Notes under the pieces: generated by a model
What the model saw: only the letters and a program-made list of their open reading frames with translations
What the model was told of the DNA's origin: nothing
Database searches by the model: none
Part shown: piece by piece, positions 1 to 8,300 of the stretch
How the letters are laid out: each line of letters begins with the position of its first letter
Position numbering within the stretch: the first letter of the stretch is position 1
From: Candidatus Omnitrophota bacterium
GTDB lineage: Bacteria; Ratteibacteria; UBA8468; B48-G9; DSTR01
NCBI GenBank assembly: GCA_023818865.1
Contig: JAMWDF010000017.1
Coordinates: forward strand, 1 to 12,720
Length of the DNA stretch: 12,720 bases
Direction: 5' to 3'
Program-made: the position numbers and the translations under genes

Positions 1-3000
1 ACTGTTAGAAAGAAAAAGCAGTTTGGCTTCACCATACGGGGAGAACTGAGGAAAGCCCGGATTGACTGGTTCAGGATTGAAACTTAAGGCTCGCTGGTTG
101 GTGCCGTCAATATTCATTAGGTAAATTTTAGGAATTCCCGAGCGTTTGGAAATAAAGACAATACTCTGGCTATCAGCCGATGGCCTGGCTTGATAGTTAT
201 CCGTGCCTGGCGTGTTGGTCAAATTGATTGGTGAACCGTCCACCCTGATGGTTGTTTCCAATACAGTTACCCGGAGAGAAAAAATCTGGTTACCTACCGC
301 GGTAGAAGCAGTGTAAATCAGTCTTGACCCATCAGGCAGAAAAGAGACGTCGGCTTTGAGAATATGGCTGGTGCTGGTCAGCCGAACAGGCAGGTTTGTC
401 CGGTCAAGGCGGCGGCCATAAATGTCATTGTCTTTGATGTAAACCACCCATTGACCATCAGGCGAGAAGGCTGGATATCTCGCGGAGAAAGTCTCTTCCA
501 CCTGAACCGGGTCACTCCCATCCGCCTTCATTACCCAGATGCCGTTACCCGAATAAGCGATATACTCGCCGGTAGGAGAGAAAACAGGGTCCCGGTTTTC
601 ATTAACAGTAGAGGTCAACTGCTTTACAGTACCATCGCTCCGACGGACATAAATCTGGCCTCCGGAGACATAAGCAACTTGGGTGGGATTGTCTGGGGGA
701 ACAAAATAAGTAGGGAAGCTACCCTCTTCAGTTAAAGGCAAACTGCGCAGGTAGGGATCGGTAGCGTTAAAAGTAGTCAGGAACAACTCTCGTTGGGTGG
801 TGTATGGCCGCTCGCCTCTGAAAATCAAGGCACTATCACCAACAAAACAAGGTTGAGGGTCAGCTTGAAATACAGGTTCAGCTGAGTAATAGAATCCTGA
901 AAGCACCTGAGTCTCCGGACCTCCGGGAAGGACGCTGCGGGTGTAAAGACTCCAGTTACTGTAAATTCCAACGCTCTGGGTCTGTTTTCCATAAATAATC
1001 TGGCTTCTATCCTGGTTGAGCATCGGCCGGCCCAAACGGGGGAAGTAGGGAGAAACAGAAGCGTTATTAGTCAAATTGGTTAACTGGCTGCCAGTGGTGG
1101 TAATGGTGTAAAAATCCTGAGAAGTGTCCAGACTGGAACTGAAAAGGAAAAGAAGGCGACTGGCCTCAACAAACAGTGGCCAGGAAACGTTCCCGTTAAG
1201 AAAAGTCAATTGAAAAAGCCTCTTGCTACCGGTGAGTTCCTTTAGCCAAAGTTGATAACCACCAGGTGCTCCGCCTGAACGGTTCTGGGCTACGAAGGCT
1301 AGAAGTTCTCCATTGGCACTCAAAACTCCATAAGCCTGGTTTTTCGTCAGGGTGTTCAAGTTGTGAGTTAAACTGAGGTTTTCCACTCCACTACCATCGC
1401 TATTAACCTGATAAAGATTGGTTTCCGAGGAGGTATTCTCCCGGTAAGCGAAGATGATTTTGCTTCCGTCATCACTGAGCATCAGATTAGCTAACCGACC
1501 TGGTCCAGGAGCAAGTTCAAGGTAGGTAAGTTGTCTGGTTTCTTCTGCTTTCAAATCTGTCACCCAGATGTTATTCTCTTTAACAAAATAAACCAGTCCC
1601 TTCAATTCCTCTTTTGGACCCTGGGCTGGCTGAATTACTGGCAAAGCTGGGTCACCAAACAAATTCAGCTCATAAAAAACATACCGGGAGAAACCACCCA
1701 AACCAGCTGCCAGGTTCGCTTTGGAGCGGAAAAAAGATTCGCCTAAACCGGTGAAGTTCTGGTTAAAGAGAGTGTTGTAAAATTCCCGGTCAAAAACCTG
1801 TGAGGGTCCATAAATAACCGCGCCAGGCGCATACCAGCCATACCGGGAATTACCAACGACAGCCACAGCCCCATTTGGAGCGATAACAAAGTACTCACCG
1901 ACGCTGTCATAACCGTAAGGGTTGTCAAAGGCACTTTCGTAACAGCCCTGGGAGTAAAGGATAAAATAGCTGGAATTGTTAAGAGCCAAGATATCCGCGG
2001 CGTCTAAACCAAAGGCATAATTACAATTTCCGTGAGCAAAATTGTTCACCAGGTGGGGTCCTGAATTAAGATAACTAATGACATTTTCTGAGGAATAGGT
2101 GCGGTCCCGCTCATAAAAACGGGAGATTTCCCAGTCTGCCGGAAAGCAGCGTCTGACAATGTCATCCTTACCGTCCCCACCCCAGGAAACCTCATCCAGT
2201 TGCTGACCAATCATCCCGGCTTTTTTTGACGAAACAGTATTGTTTTGGAGATAGGAGAGGTTCTTTCTCACCCAGTTGGTAACTTCAGTGGCAGTACTGG
2301 CTGGTATCCGGCCAACGAGGACTTCTGCAAGGAGGTCTATATCTCCGCCATTGGGCCCGTCAATGTAGGCTTCGCCAAAGACATTGTTCCGGTTATAATC
2401 AAAATCGCCATCCAGGTTGCTGTAATACATATCAGCCGGAATGGGGTCATCTTCTACTGGATTTTTAAAATAACGCGCTGGAATGATATCCGTATCCCCA
2501 CCCAAAAGGACATACCTCGTCGCCCAGTTGTTGTAAGCAAAAATGATAAAATTCCTGATTCTTTCGGCTCTATCCCGGCCGCTCTGATAATAAGGAGAGG
2601 CAGGTTGCTCGGTAATCTCCTGGGTGGTGATGATGATTGGATTCAAACCTTGCGATTGGTAATAGGTAACCAGAGGCTGGAAGGCTGAAACAAAGTCAGA
2701 AGTTGTGATGATTACATATTGGTAATTGGGGCCCTTAGTAGAAGTCGCCTGATAAGAAGCAATTTCACTAGGATTGTCCACCCATTGTCTCACCCATTTT
2801 TCTCCCTGAGGTCTTACTACCAGCCCTTTTAAGGGAGAGGAAACTGTTTCTTTCATCTCCACCCGAACAAACATTTTCGGAGTGAACAGGAGTCTTTTCT
2901 CTTGGCCGTCAAACCTAACTGGGAAAAGACGGACAAGGAGAATTTGGTAACCAGCTAATTTTTGGATACCTAAGACTTCGTAGGGTTGAGCAGGATAACT

Positions 3001-3357
3001 ACCAGGGTATTCAGCAAGAGGCGTCTCTCCGGTCTGATTGAGGCGCCTAAAGTTCGGCAAGGCAGCCAGAGATACTCTTTCCGGAAAAACAAGAGCTCGG
3101 TCGGCGTCCACCTGAACTTTGGTTACCTCGGCTCTTTCCGGAAGAAGGATTCTCGCCAGCCTTACCGGTAGGACAGGCAGTCCTGGAAGAGAAAGATAAT
3201 CGCAGCCAGGAATCTGGATATAGTGAAAGGCATCCTTTTTTTCCACCTGAGGAGGGGAAAAAGTGTAGGTTAAGTTCATGGTTCTTGCCTGACCGGAGAA
3301 AGGAAAAAGCACCAGACAGAGCAAAAATATCAACCAGGTCAATACCTTCTTTGTCAT
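1..3357 (-). CDS. Gingipain-type (peptidase C25) secreted cysteine protease with C-terminal PD40 beta-propeller; C-terminus cut by window edge
   Basis: The minus-strand frame is open for all 1119 codons from ATG 3357 to the left edge; I checked it triplet by triplet. Residues 1 to about 24 are a Sec signal peptide (MTKK, then a hydrophobic run, cleavage near SGQA). Residues about 45-200 look like a C25 pro-region (LPGLPVLPVR). Residues about 212-575 are the caspase-fold C25 domain. It carries the His of NFAHGN (His442) and the Cys of YSQGC (Cys472), 30 residues apart as in the gingipain dyad, and ends in the family motif NLFGDPALPV (Asp569). From about 580 onward the protein is a PD40/TolB-like propeller with repeats such as FSPTGEYIAYSG and FSPDGQWVVYIK. 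It should cleave proteins outside the cytoplasm; substrate unknown. The start overlaps the stop of the upstream gene (ATGA). Any sorting domain would lie beyond the edge. Family call is firm; target and anchoring are not known. Confidence 0.93.
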   Translation of the reverse strand, partial: MTKKVLTWLIFLLCLVLFPFSGQARTMNLTYTFSPPQVEKKDAFHYIQIPGCDYLSLPGLPVLPVRLARILLPERAEVTKVQVDADRALVFPERVSLAALPNFRRLNQTGETPLAEYPGSYPAQPYEVLGIQKLAGYQILLVRLFPVRFDGQEKRLLFTPKMFVRVEMKETVSSPLKGLVVRPQGEKWVRQWVDNPSEIASYQATSTKGPNYQYVIITTSDFVSAFQPLVTYYQSQGLNPIIITTQEITEQPASPYYQSGRDRAERIRNFIIFAYNNWATRYVLLGGDTDIIPARYFKNPVEDDPIPADMYYSNLDGDFDYNRNNVFGEAYIDGPNGGDIDLLAEVLVGRIPASTATEVTNWVRKNLSYLQNNTVSSKKAGMIGQQLDEVSWGGDGKDDIVRRCFPADWEISRFYERDRTYSSENVISYLNSGPHLVNNFAHGNCNYAFGLDAADILALNNSSYFILYSQGCYESAFDNPYGYDSVGEYFVIAPNGAVAVVGNSRYGWYAPGAVIYGPSQVFDREFYNTLFNQNFTGLGESFFRSKANLAAGLGGFSRYVFYELNLFGDPALPVIQPAQGPKEELKGLVYFVKENNIWVTDLKAEETRQLTYLELAPGPGRLANLMLSDDGSKIIFAYRENTSSETNLYQVNSDGSGVENLSLTHNLNTLTKNQAYGVLSANGELLAFVAQNRSGGAPGGYQLWLKELTGSKRLFQLTFLNGNVSWPLFVEASRLLFLFSSSLDTSQDFYTITTTGSQLTNLTNNASVSPYFPRLGRPMLNQDRSQIIYGKQTQSVGIYSNWSLYTRSVLPGGPETQVLSGFYYSAEPVFQADPQPCFVGDSALIFRGERPYTTQRELFLTTFNATDPYLRSLPLTEEGSFPTYFVPPDNPTQVAYVSGGQIYVRRSDGTVKQLTSTVNENRDPVFSPTGEYIAYSGNGIWVMKADGSDPVQVEETFSARYPAFSPDGQWVVYIKDNDIYGRRLDRTNLPVRLTSTSHILKADVSFLPDGSRLIYTASTAVGNQIFSLRVTVLETTIRVDGSPINLTNTPGTDNYQARPSADSQSIVFISKRSGIPKIYLMNIDGTNQRALSFNPEPVNPGFPQFSPYGEAKLLFLSNS

Positions 3358-3367
3358 TTCAATCCCC
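3354..3367 (-). promoter_or_regulatory. ATGA stop-start overlap with Shine-Dalgarno for the C25 peptidase
   Basis: Read on the minus strand, GGGGA (3367-3363) lies five bases before ATG 3357-3355. That ATG shares bases with the TGA stop (3356-3354) of the propeller gene. The arrangement indicates one mRNA and translational coupling, and it fixes the peptidase start just before an obvious signal peptide. Confidence 0.8.
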
Positions 3368-5786
3368 ACTGTGGTGGCTCAGCCACTGGATAAGGATCGG
3401 TTGGTATCAGATATTGGTAGCCGGCTGCCTCGTTAATCCAGAAATTGATGATGAGTAACAGCCAATAATCCCAGTCTCTTACGTCTGGCCAGCCATGCTT
3501 CTGACTGCTGGTAGCCCATAGGTCAATAGTGCGCAAAAGTTCTTCATTGGAGATACACCAGTCGCGGTCAGTGTCTATTGGAAGATAGGGATTGTCCAGG
3601 TACATAGCCGCGTCCCCGCTGGTCATCACCCTTCCTTTTGTGGTTTCTACCCAACCCTGGAGATACCGCCAGGCATTAACGCCAATTTCGCTGGATAAGT
3701 CAACGGTGAGTTCCAAAACTGTATCCTTAAGGGGAGCAATGCCTGCCAGGCCAAAGTTCCACTTCAGGCTACCTTGCGTTTGCTGATTGCTGGTAAGCGG
3801 CCAGGGACTAACGCCGTTTATTTTCACATTCAATAATTGCCAGCCAGCTGGTAAGACCTCAGTAAGAGTTACACTGGTCGGCGCAGGCAAAGCATCAACC
3901 AGAAGTTTTATCTGATAGGTTAACTGCCGCCGTGGGTCAATCCGGTCAAAGGTCAAGAATCGGTAAGCCCAGACAGTGCCAGCTGGAGCAGCCTGCCAGG
4001 AAAACTGGGTAGCCACGATTTCTGGTTGCCGCAAGGAACCTTCGGCTGAAAGAGCTGAGAGATCAGTTGTCCAGATTTTTTGCGGGCTGCCAGAAAGGTA
4101 AGAAAGTATTTCTGGGTCAGCCGGAGAGAAATGAGGCCAGGCAGGATTGACTGGTGGGTTGGTGGAGAAAGAAATCTTTCGCTGCCTCTGACCGGTTGGG
4201 TCCATCAGCCAGATTTCCGGCAGTTGCGCCCGGGTGGAAATAAAGACAATACTCTTGCCATCAGGCGAATATTTTGCCTGGTAATTCTCCGTAGTTAAGG
4301 GAGTAAGGTTGGCTGGATTGCCAACTGGCAAGAAAAGAGATGGGTTTTCCGTAATACTGACAGGCAGGGAATAAATCTGTCTTTTTCCGTTGGTCGTGCC
4401 GGTAAACAGAATCCTTCGGCCATCCGGAGAAAAAGAAACATCAGCTTTAGGCATATCCGGGGAAACAGTCAGTCTCACTGGTGAAGTCGTCATATCAGTC
4501 CGGCGGGCATAGAGGTCATTCTTTTTAACATAAGCCACCCAAAAACTGTCCGGCGAGAAAGCAGGATACCTGGCAGTTGGATCTGATTCCAGACAAACCA
4601 GGTTGCTCCCATTAACATTCATCAACCAAAGACCATTGTCACTGTAAGCCAGTCTAACTCCCCGGCTGTCAACAACCGGGTCTGTCGCGGTGCCAGCCCA
4701 GGTTAATTGGGTAATTTCATTATTCTGGTCTGCCCGGAAAATTTTACCGGAAGATAGATAAACAATCTGGGTATTTGGAGACGATGGCTTTAAGTAAAAA
4801 GGCAGAGAAATGCCACCAGCGGTAGTGATTTGCCACTGATAAGGATTACCAATGGGTAAACTGGTTATGTAAAGGTTCAAATCTTCCGGAGAAGCATTGC
4901 TGTCCTGAGTACCTACCAGCGCCACTTGACTGTCAGCCACAAAGCAGGGATATGGTTCTGGCTGAAATAATGGGTTAGGCTCAAAATCATAATAAAGACC
5001 CCACCAGGGAGCAACGTCTGGGGTCAGTTCCTGAAGGGAACCAGTTGTAAGATTCAGACTATAGATTGACCACTTGCGATACCCCCAGATTTCCTGAATC
5101 TGCTGGCTAAAGATTAACCGCGAACGGCCACTATCAGTCATTGGCCTTCCCAGCCTGGGAAAATAGGGCGAGCCGGACTCATTGTTGGTCAGGTTAGTGA
5201 GGCCGGAACCATCAATGTTCATTAGGTAGTAGTTTTCCAGGTAACCGGTTTTCTGGCGAAAGACAACTATCTCGTTATCCAAAAAAAGAGGATAACTACA
5301 AACTTCTCCGGGAAAAACGGTTAGTTGCTTCCGATTCGTGCCGGTGAGAGAGCAAACATAAAGGTGATACTCTGAAGGAGCAGCTAAGCTATTAGCTACA
5401 TAAGCAATGGTTTGCCCATTAGGCGAAACAGCCACTCCTGAATAGTCCAGAGCTGGATTGGTAGCAACAGAAGTCAATTCTGTCAGTCCGCTGCCGTCCA
5501 GATTAACCGACCAGATGGTGGAATTGTTGCGTCCGTTATCCGGTGATGGCCGAGTAAAATACACCGGCCAACCTCCTTGAGGCGCGGAAACACTGGTGAT
5601 GCTGCCTGTGTCTGAGAAATAAGTAAGCTGCCTACTTTCAGAGGTTGTCAGGTCAAACAAGTAAAGATTGCTCACCCCAAGCGGAGAAAAAACATAAAGA
5701 AGATAATCAGTTTGGTAAGCCGTCAGGACAGATTTCGGAAGAAACACCCAGCCCAGTAGAATAGCCAAAACTATTCGCGTTTTCAT
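3354..5786 (-). CDS. Exported TolB/PD40-type beta-propeller protein with C-terminal EF-hand/dockerin-like loop
   Basis: The product has 810 residues. Residues 1 to about 23 form a signal peptide (MKTR, hydrophobic core, cleavage near VLTA). Residues about 28-570 are beta-propeller blades of the PD40/TolB type, with repeats such as VSPNGQTIAYVA, FSPDSFWVAYV, FSPDGRRILFTG (Asp455) and YSPDGKSIVFIS. Residues about 600-725 look like an all-beta domain resembling DUF11-type repeats. The end carries DTDRDWCISNEE at 738-749, which fits an EF-hand loop (Asp at 1, 3 and 5, Ile at 8, Glu at 12). The propeller is clearly related to that of the C25 peptidase encoded next: SPYFPRLGRPM occurs identically in both (Met216 here, Met779 there). 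It has no peptidase domain and no recognised catalytic residues. It probably acts outside the cytoplasm as a binding or scaffolding partner; that role is inferred. The start is supported by AAGG four bases upstream and by the signal peptide. Confidence 0.88.
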   Translation of the reverse strand: MKTRIVLAILLGWVFLPKSVLTAYQTDYLLYVFSPLGVSNLYLFDLTTSESRQLTYFSDTGSITSVSAPQGGWPVYFTRPSPDNGRNNSTIWSVNLDGSGLTELTSVATNPALDYSGVAVSPNGQTIAYVANSLAAPSEYHLYVCSLTGTNRKQLTVFPGEVCSYPLFLDNEIVVFRQKTGYLENYYLMNIDGSGLTNLTNNESGSPYFPRLGRPMTDSGRSRLIFSQQIQEIWGYRKWSIYSLNLTTGSLQELTPDVAPWWGLYYDFEPNPLFQPEPYPCFVADSQVALVGTQDSNASPEDLNLYITSLPIGNPYQWQITTAGGISLPFYLKPSSPNTQIVYLSSGKIFRADQNNEITQLTWAGTATDPVVDSRGVRLAYSDNGLWLMNVNGSNLVCLESDPTARYPAFSPDSFWVAYVKKNDLYARRTDMTTSPVRLTVSPDMPKADVSFSPDGRRILFTGTTNGKRQIYSLPVSITENPSLFLPVGNPANLTPLTTENYQAKYSPDGKSIVFISTRAQLPEIWLMDPTGQRQRKISFSTNPPVNPAWPHFSPADPEILSYLSGSPQKIWTTDLSALSAEGSLRQPEIVATQFSWQAAPAGTVWAYRFLTFDRIDPRRQLTYQIKLLVDALPAPTSVTLTEVLPAGWQLLNVKINGVSPWPLTSNQQTQGSLKWNFGLAGIAPLKDTVLELTVDLSSEIGVNAWRYLQGWVETTKGRVMTSGDAAMYLDNPYLPIDTDRDWCISNEELLRTIDLWATSSQKHGWPDVRDWDYWLLLIINFWINEAAGYQYLIPTDPYPVAEPPQWGLK

Positions 5787-5811
5787 CCGCCCTTCTCTTT
5801 CAGGAAAAACT

Positions 5812-5832
5812 AGCGTTAATCAGCGTTAATCA
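5812..5832. repeat. Tandem 10-bp direct repeat in the leader of the propeller-peptidase operon
   Basis: Two perfect head-to-tail copies of agcgttaatc are followed by one further matching base. The period is about one DNA helical turn. They lie 26-46 bases upstream of the propeller gene start and just downstream of the predicted minus-strand transcription start, next to a CAATTG palindrome (5831-5836). The position suits a repressor operator, but no regulator is encoded in the window. Confidence 0.55.
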
Positions 5833-5845
5833 ATTGTTAGTTTCC

Positions 5846-5875
5846 ATTTTACTGCACATTGAGAAGGCCTGTCAA
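5846..5875 (-). promoter_or_regulatory. Predicted sigma70-type promoter for the propeller-C25 peptidase operon
   Basis: On the minus strand there is a perfect TTGACA -35 box (5875-5870), an 18-bp spacer and a TAAAAT -10 box (5851-5846). Transcription would begin near 5839, giving a leader of about 52 bases that contains the 10-bp tandem repeat. It is the best -35/-10 pair seen in the divergent region. Confidence 0.72.
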
Positions 5876-5886
5876 CCTTTCTCCTC

Positions 5887-5916
5887 TTGACTACCCTGGC
5901 ACTCGCTGACTAAACT
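5887..5916 (+). promoter_or_regulatory. Predicted sigma70-type promoter for the Ycf46 operon
   Basis: TTGACT (5887-5892) and TAAACT (5911-5916) are separated by 18 bp. Transcription would begin near 5923, leaving a very short leader that holds the GAGGAG ribosome site (5927-5932) before ATG 5938. Its -35 box is 11 bp from the -35 box of the divergent promoter, so the two are back to back and may compete or be co-regulated. The -10 match is only 4 of 6. Confidence 0.55.
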
Positions 5917-5937
5917 TTAGACGATTGAGGAGAGAAA

Positions 5938-7515
5938 ATGGCCAGAGCAGAAAAAGAAATAAGTATTCTCATCCGGGCGCGATATCCGATTGTCTCCATA
6001 GTTAGTTATGAAGAAGAACGGATAGTCCGCTTTCTTTATAAGCTTACTCAGGAACAAAACAAGCAACTTTACCTCTGGTCAGCTAGTACCGGACTTCACC
6101 TGTACGGACAACAAAAAATTGACCAAGCCAGTCGCGACCCGCTGGTGGCTTTGTCACAGGTAGAAGATAGCACCGGACCAATTGTTTTTCTGTTTAAAGA
6201 CCTTCATCCCTACTTGAGCGATCCAGCCGTGGTCCGGAAACTGCGCGATTTGGTGGAAAATCTTAAAAGTACCTATCAGACCCTGATCTTGGTTTCTCCA
6301 GTGGCTTCGGTTCCTTTAGAACTGGAAAAAGACATCGCCATCGTTGATTTTGACCTGCCTGACCGGCCGGAAATTAGCCAGTTACTTGACAATATTATTA
6401 AAGCAGTCTCAGAAAGAAAAGAAGTCCGGATTTCTCTTAACGCAGAGATACGGGAGCGATTGATTGACGCCGCTCAGGGATTAACATATAACGAGGCGGA
6501 AAATGCCTTTGCCCGGGCGGTGGTAGAGGATAATGCCCTGGACGAACGAGATATTGAACTGGTGCTAAAAGAGAAAAAGCAGGTAATCCGGAAGTCGGGT
6601 ATTTTGGATTATTTCCCAACTGAGGAAACCTTGGAGACTGTTGGCGGATTGGACAATCTGAAGGAATGGTTGAGAAAACGAAGGCAGGCTTTCACTCAAG
6701 AGGCAAGGGAATTTGGCCTCCCAGAGCCAAGAGGTATTCTTCTGGTCGGAGTTCAAGGTTGTGGAAAATCTCTGACAGCCAAAGCAGTAGCCAGCTTTTG
6801 GAAGTTACCGCTGCTCCGGTTTGACGTGGGCCGGGTATTTGCCAGTACAGTTGGCTCCTCAGAGGAAAACATGCGCCGGGCCATCAAAACCGCTGAGTCT
6901 ATTGCTCCGGTAATTCTATGGATTGATGAAATTGAGAAGTCTCTTTCCGGCAGCCAGAGTTCCAGTTTCTCTGATGCCGGTACCAGCGCCAGGGTGTTTG
7001 GCACTTTCGTTACCTGGTTACAGGAGAAAACCAGGCCGGTATTTGTCATTGCTACCGCCAATAACATCCACCAGTTACCGCCAGAACTGTTAAGAAAGGG
7101 GCGGTTTGACGAAATCTTTTTTGTTGACCTGCCTGATTTCCAAGAAAGACAAGCTATCTTTGCTATTCACCTGAAAAAAAGAAAAAGGGACCCCAAAGAT
7201 TTTGACCTGGTTGCATTAGCTGAAGCCAGTGATGGCTTCAGCGGAGCTGAGATTGAACAAGCAATAACTTCCGCCCTCTTTGATGTTTTCGTGGCCAACC
7301 AGGTACTGACCACAGAAGATATCAAAAAAAGCCTAAGAGCCACCGTTCCTTTATCTCAAACAATGCGAGAAGAAATTTCCTCTTTCAGGGAATGGGCTAA
7401 GGCCAGAACCGTGCCAGCCAGTCTTCAAAGAAAACCACCGAACTATCAAGAAAGGAAACTAGAGTTTAATCAACATACGGCTAAGCCGGACACAGAACTG
7501 GAAAGAAATGAGTGA
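5938..7515 (+). CDS. ycf46: Ycf46-type AAA+ ATPase
   Basis: The product has 525 residues and matches the Ycf46 family over its whole length. The N-terminal half has the family pattern RARYPIVSIVSYEEERI (about 13-29) and FLFKDLHPYL (84-93), which resembles a degenerate P-loop domain. The AAA+ module follows at about 230-450: Walker A GVQGCGKS (271-278), Walker B WIDEIEK (Asp330, Glu331), sensor-1 Asn375 in ATANN, candidate arginine fingers Arg386 and Arg389 in LLRKGRFD, and the GAEI sensor-2 region (436-439). All ATPase residues are present, so it should be an active, probably ring-forming, cytoplasmic ATPase. The substrate is unknown. Cyanobacterial and plastid homologues have been linked to carbon uptake or photosynthesis, but nothing photosynthetic is seen here. 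It is first in an operon with a zinc-ribbon membrane protein, DUF1257 and DUF2997. GAGGAG precedes the ATG. Confidence 0.92.
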   Translation: MARAEKEISILIRARYPIVSIVSYEEERIVRFLYKLTQEQNKQLYLWSASTGLHLYGQQKIDQASRDPLVALSQVEDSTGPIVFLFKDLHPYLSDPAVVRKLRDLVENLKSTYQTLILVSPVASVPLELEKDIAIVDFDLPDRPEISQLLDNIIKAVSERKEVRISLNAEIRERLIDAAQGLTYNEAENAFARAVVEDNALDERDIELVLKEKKQVIRKSGILDYFPTEETLETVGGLDNLKEWLRKRRQAFTQEAREFGLPEPRGILLVGVQGCGKSLTAKAVASFWKLPLLRFDVGRVFASTVGSSEENMRRAIKTAESIAPVILWIDEIEKSLSGSQSSSFSDAGTSARVFGTFVTWLQEKTRPVFVIATANNIHQLPPELLRKGRFDEIFFVDLPDFQERQAIFAIHLKKRKRDPKDFDLVALAEASDGFSGAEIEQAITSALFDVFVANQVLTTEDIKKSLRATVPLSQTMREEISSFREWAKARTVPASLQRKPPNYQERKLEFNQHTAKPDTELERNE

Positions 7516-8278
7516 CCGGTTTAAGAAGATAGAGCCGGAAAATATCCAAACCGGCTTGGTAAAGAAAGCGGAAGCAGCCGCTCGGTTCGCCAAATTAGAA
7601 ACTAACGAAGAAAGACAACAAGCCAAAGTCCCAGAAGAGGAAAGACAGTATTTCCCGTGTCCCTTTTGCGGCCGGAACAACAAGAAAGGCAGACTTTATT
7701 GTATTTATTGCGGGAAGGTTTTTCCGGAGTTAGCCGAAAAAACAGAAGGCAATCTTGCCCCTTACCAGAAAAAATGCCCACAATGTGGCCAAATAGTCAA
7801 CATTTCGCAGAAGCGGTGCTTATGGTGCGGCTTTGCCTTTGAGCCAACTGCCGAAGATATCTTAAGACATGGTAAGCCAGTGGAAATTGAGATTGAAGGT
7901 AAAAAATATTCTTCTACCGATCCTTATCTCCCACCCCAGATCAAGGAAGCGCTGCTGGCCATCAAAAAAGAAGGAAGTAGCTCGGAAAAAGTAGAAGCGG
8001 CAATTAGGGAAATAAGAAAACGAGAAGCAGAAAGCATTCTGAAAGCAGAACAGATGGCAGAAAAAGCCAGATACAGGGCGGCTGGAGCCGGACTGCTAAT
8101 TGCCGGCGGACTACTTATGTTTATCTTCCGGGTAGTTATACGAATCCAGGCCGCAAACATTTCCGGATGGCTTTTCCTCCTGGCTGCAGTTGGAGGAATA
8201 TTGACCATTGCTGGGTTAGCCTACTTGGCTCTGGGCTTTCACCCAGAAGAAGTAAAGAGATCATCTTTTTATTGGTAA
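7508..8278 (+). CDS. Double zinc-ribbon protein with two C-terminal membrane helices
   Basis: The product has 256 residues; I do not recognise a named family. An N-terminal charged region (1-48) is followed by two four-cysteine ribbons: CPFC/CIYC (Cys51, 54, 65, 68) and CPQC/CLWC (Cys90, 93, 104, 107). A segment at 143-190, rich in Glu, Lys and Ala, is probably a long helix or coiled coil. Two hydrophobic helices at about 191-213 and 218-244 should span the membrane and leave a short tail. There is no signal peptide, so the ribbons most likely face the cytoplasm. The start overlaps the last eight bases of the Ycf46 gene, indicating coupled translation. The position suggests it tethers the AAA+ ATPase or its partners to the membrane, or senses metal or redox state; both are inferences. 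The ribosome site before the ATG is weak (ggaaagaa). Confidence 0.8.
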   Translation: MSDRFKKIEPENIQTGLVKKAEAAARFAKLETNEERQQAKVPEEERQYFPCPFCGRNNKKGRLYCIYCGKVFPELAEKTEGNLAPYQKKCPQCGQIVNISQKRCLWCGFAFEPTAEDILRHGKPVEIEIEGKKYSSTDPYLPPQIKEALLAIKKEGSSSEKVEAAIREIRKREAESILKAEQMAEKARYRAAGAGLLIAGGLLMFIFRVVIRIQAANISGWLFLLAAVGGILTIAGLAYLALGFHPEEVKRSSFYW

Positions 8279-8300
8279 AACGAATGAAAAGGAGAAAGTG

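Noticed and set aside
364..3171. Several plus-strand open frames antisense to the peptidase gene
   Set aside because: They are shadows of a continuous minus-strand frame with clear signal peptide and C25 motifs; their products are low in complexity and match nothing I know.
5812..5832. Start of a CRISPR array or attachment site
   Set aside because: The two 10-bp copies are directly adjacent with no spacers, and no integrase or Cas gene is present.
8298..8300. GTG as the start of the DUF1257-like gene
   Set aside because: Only three bases separate it from GGAG; the next codon, ATG 8301, has a normal gap.
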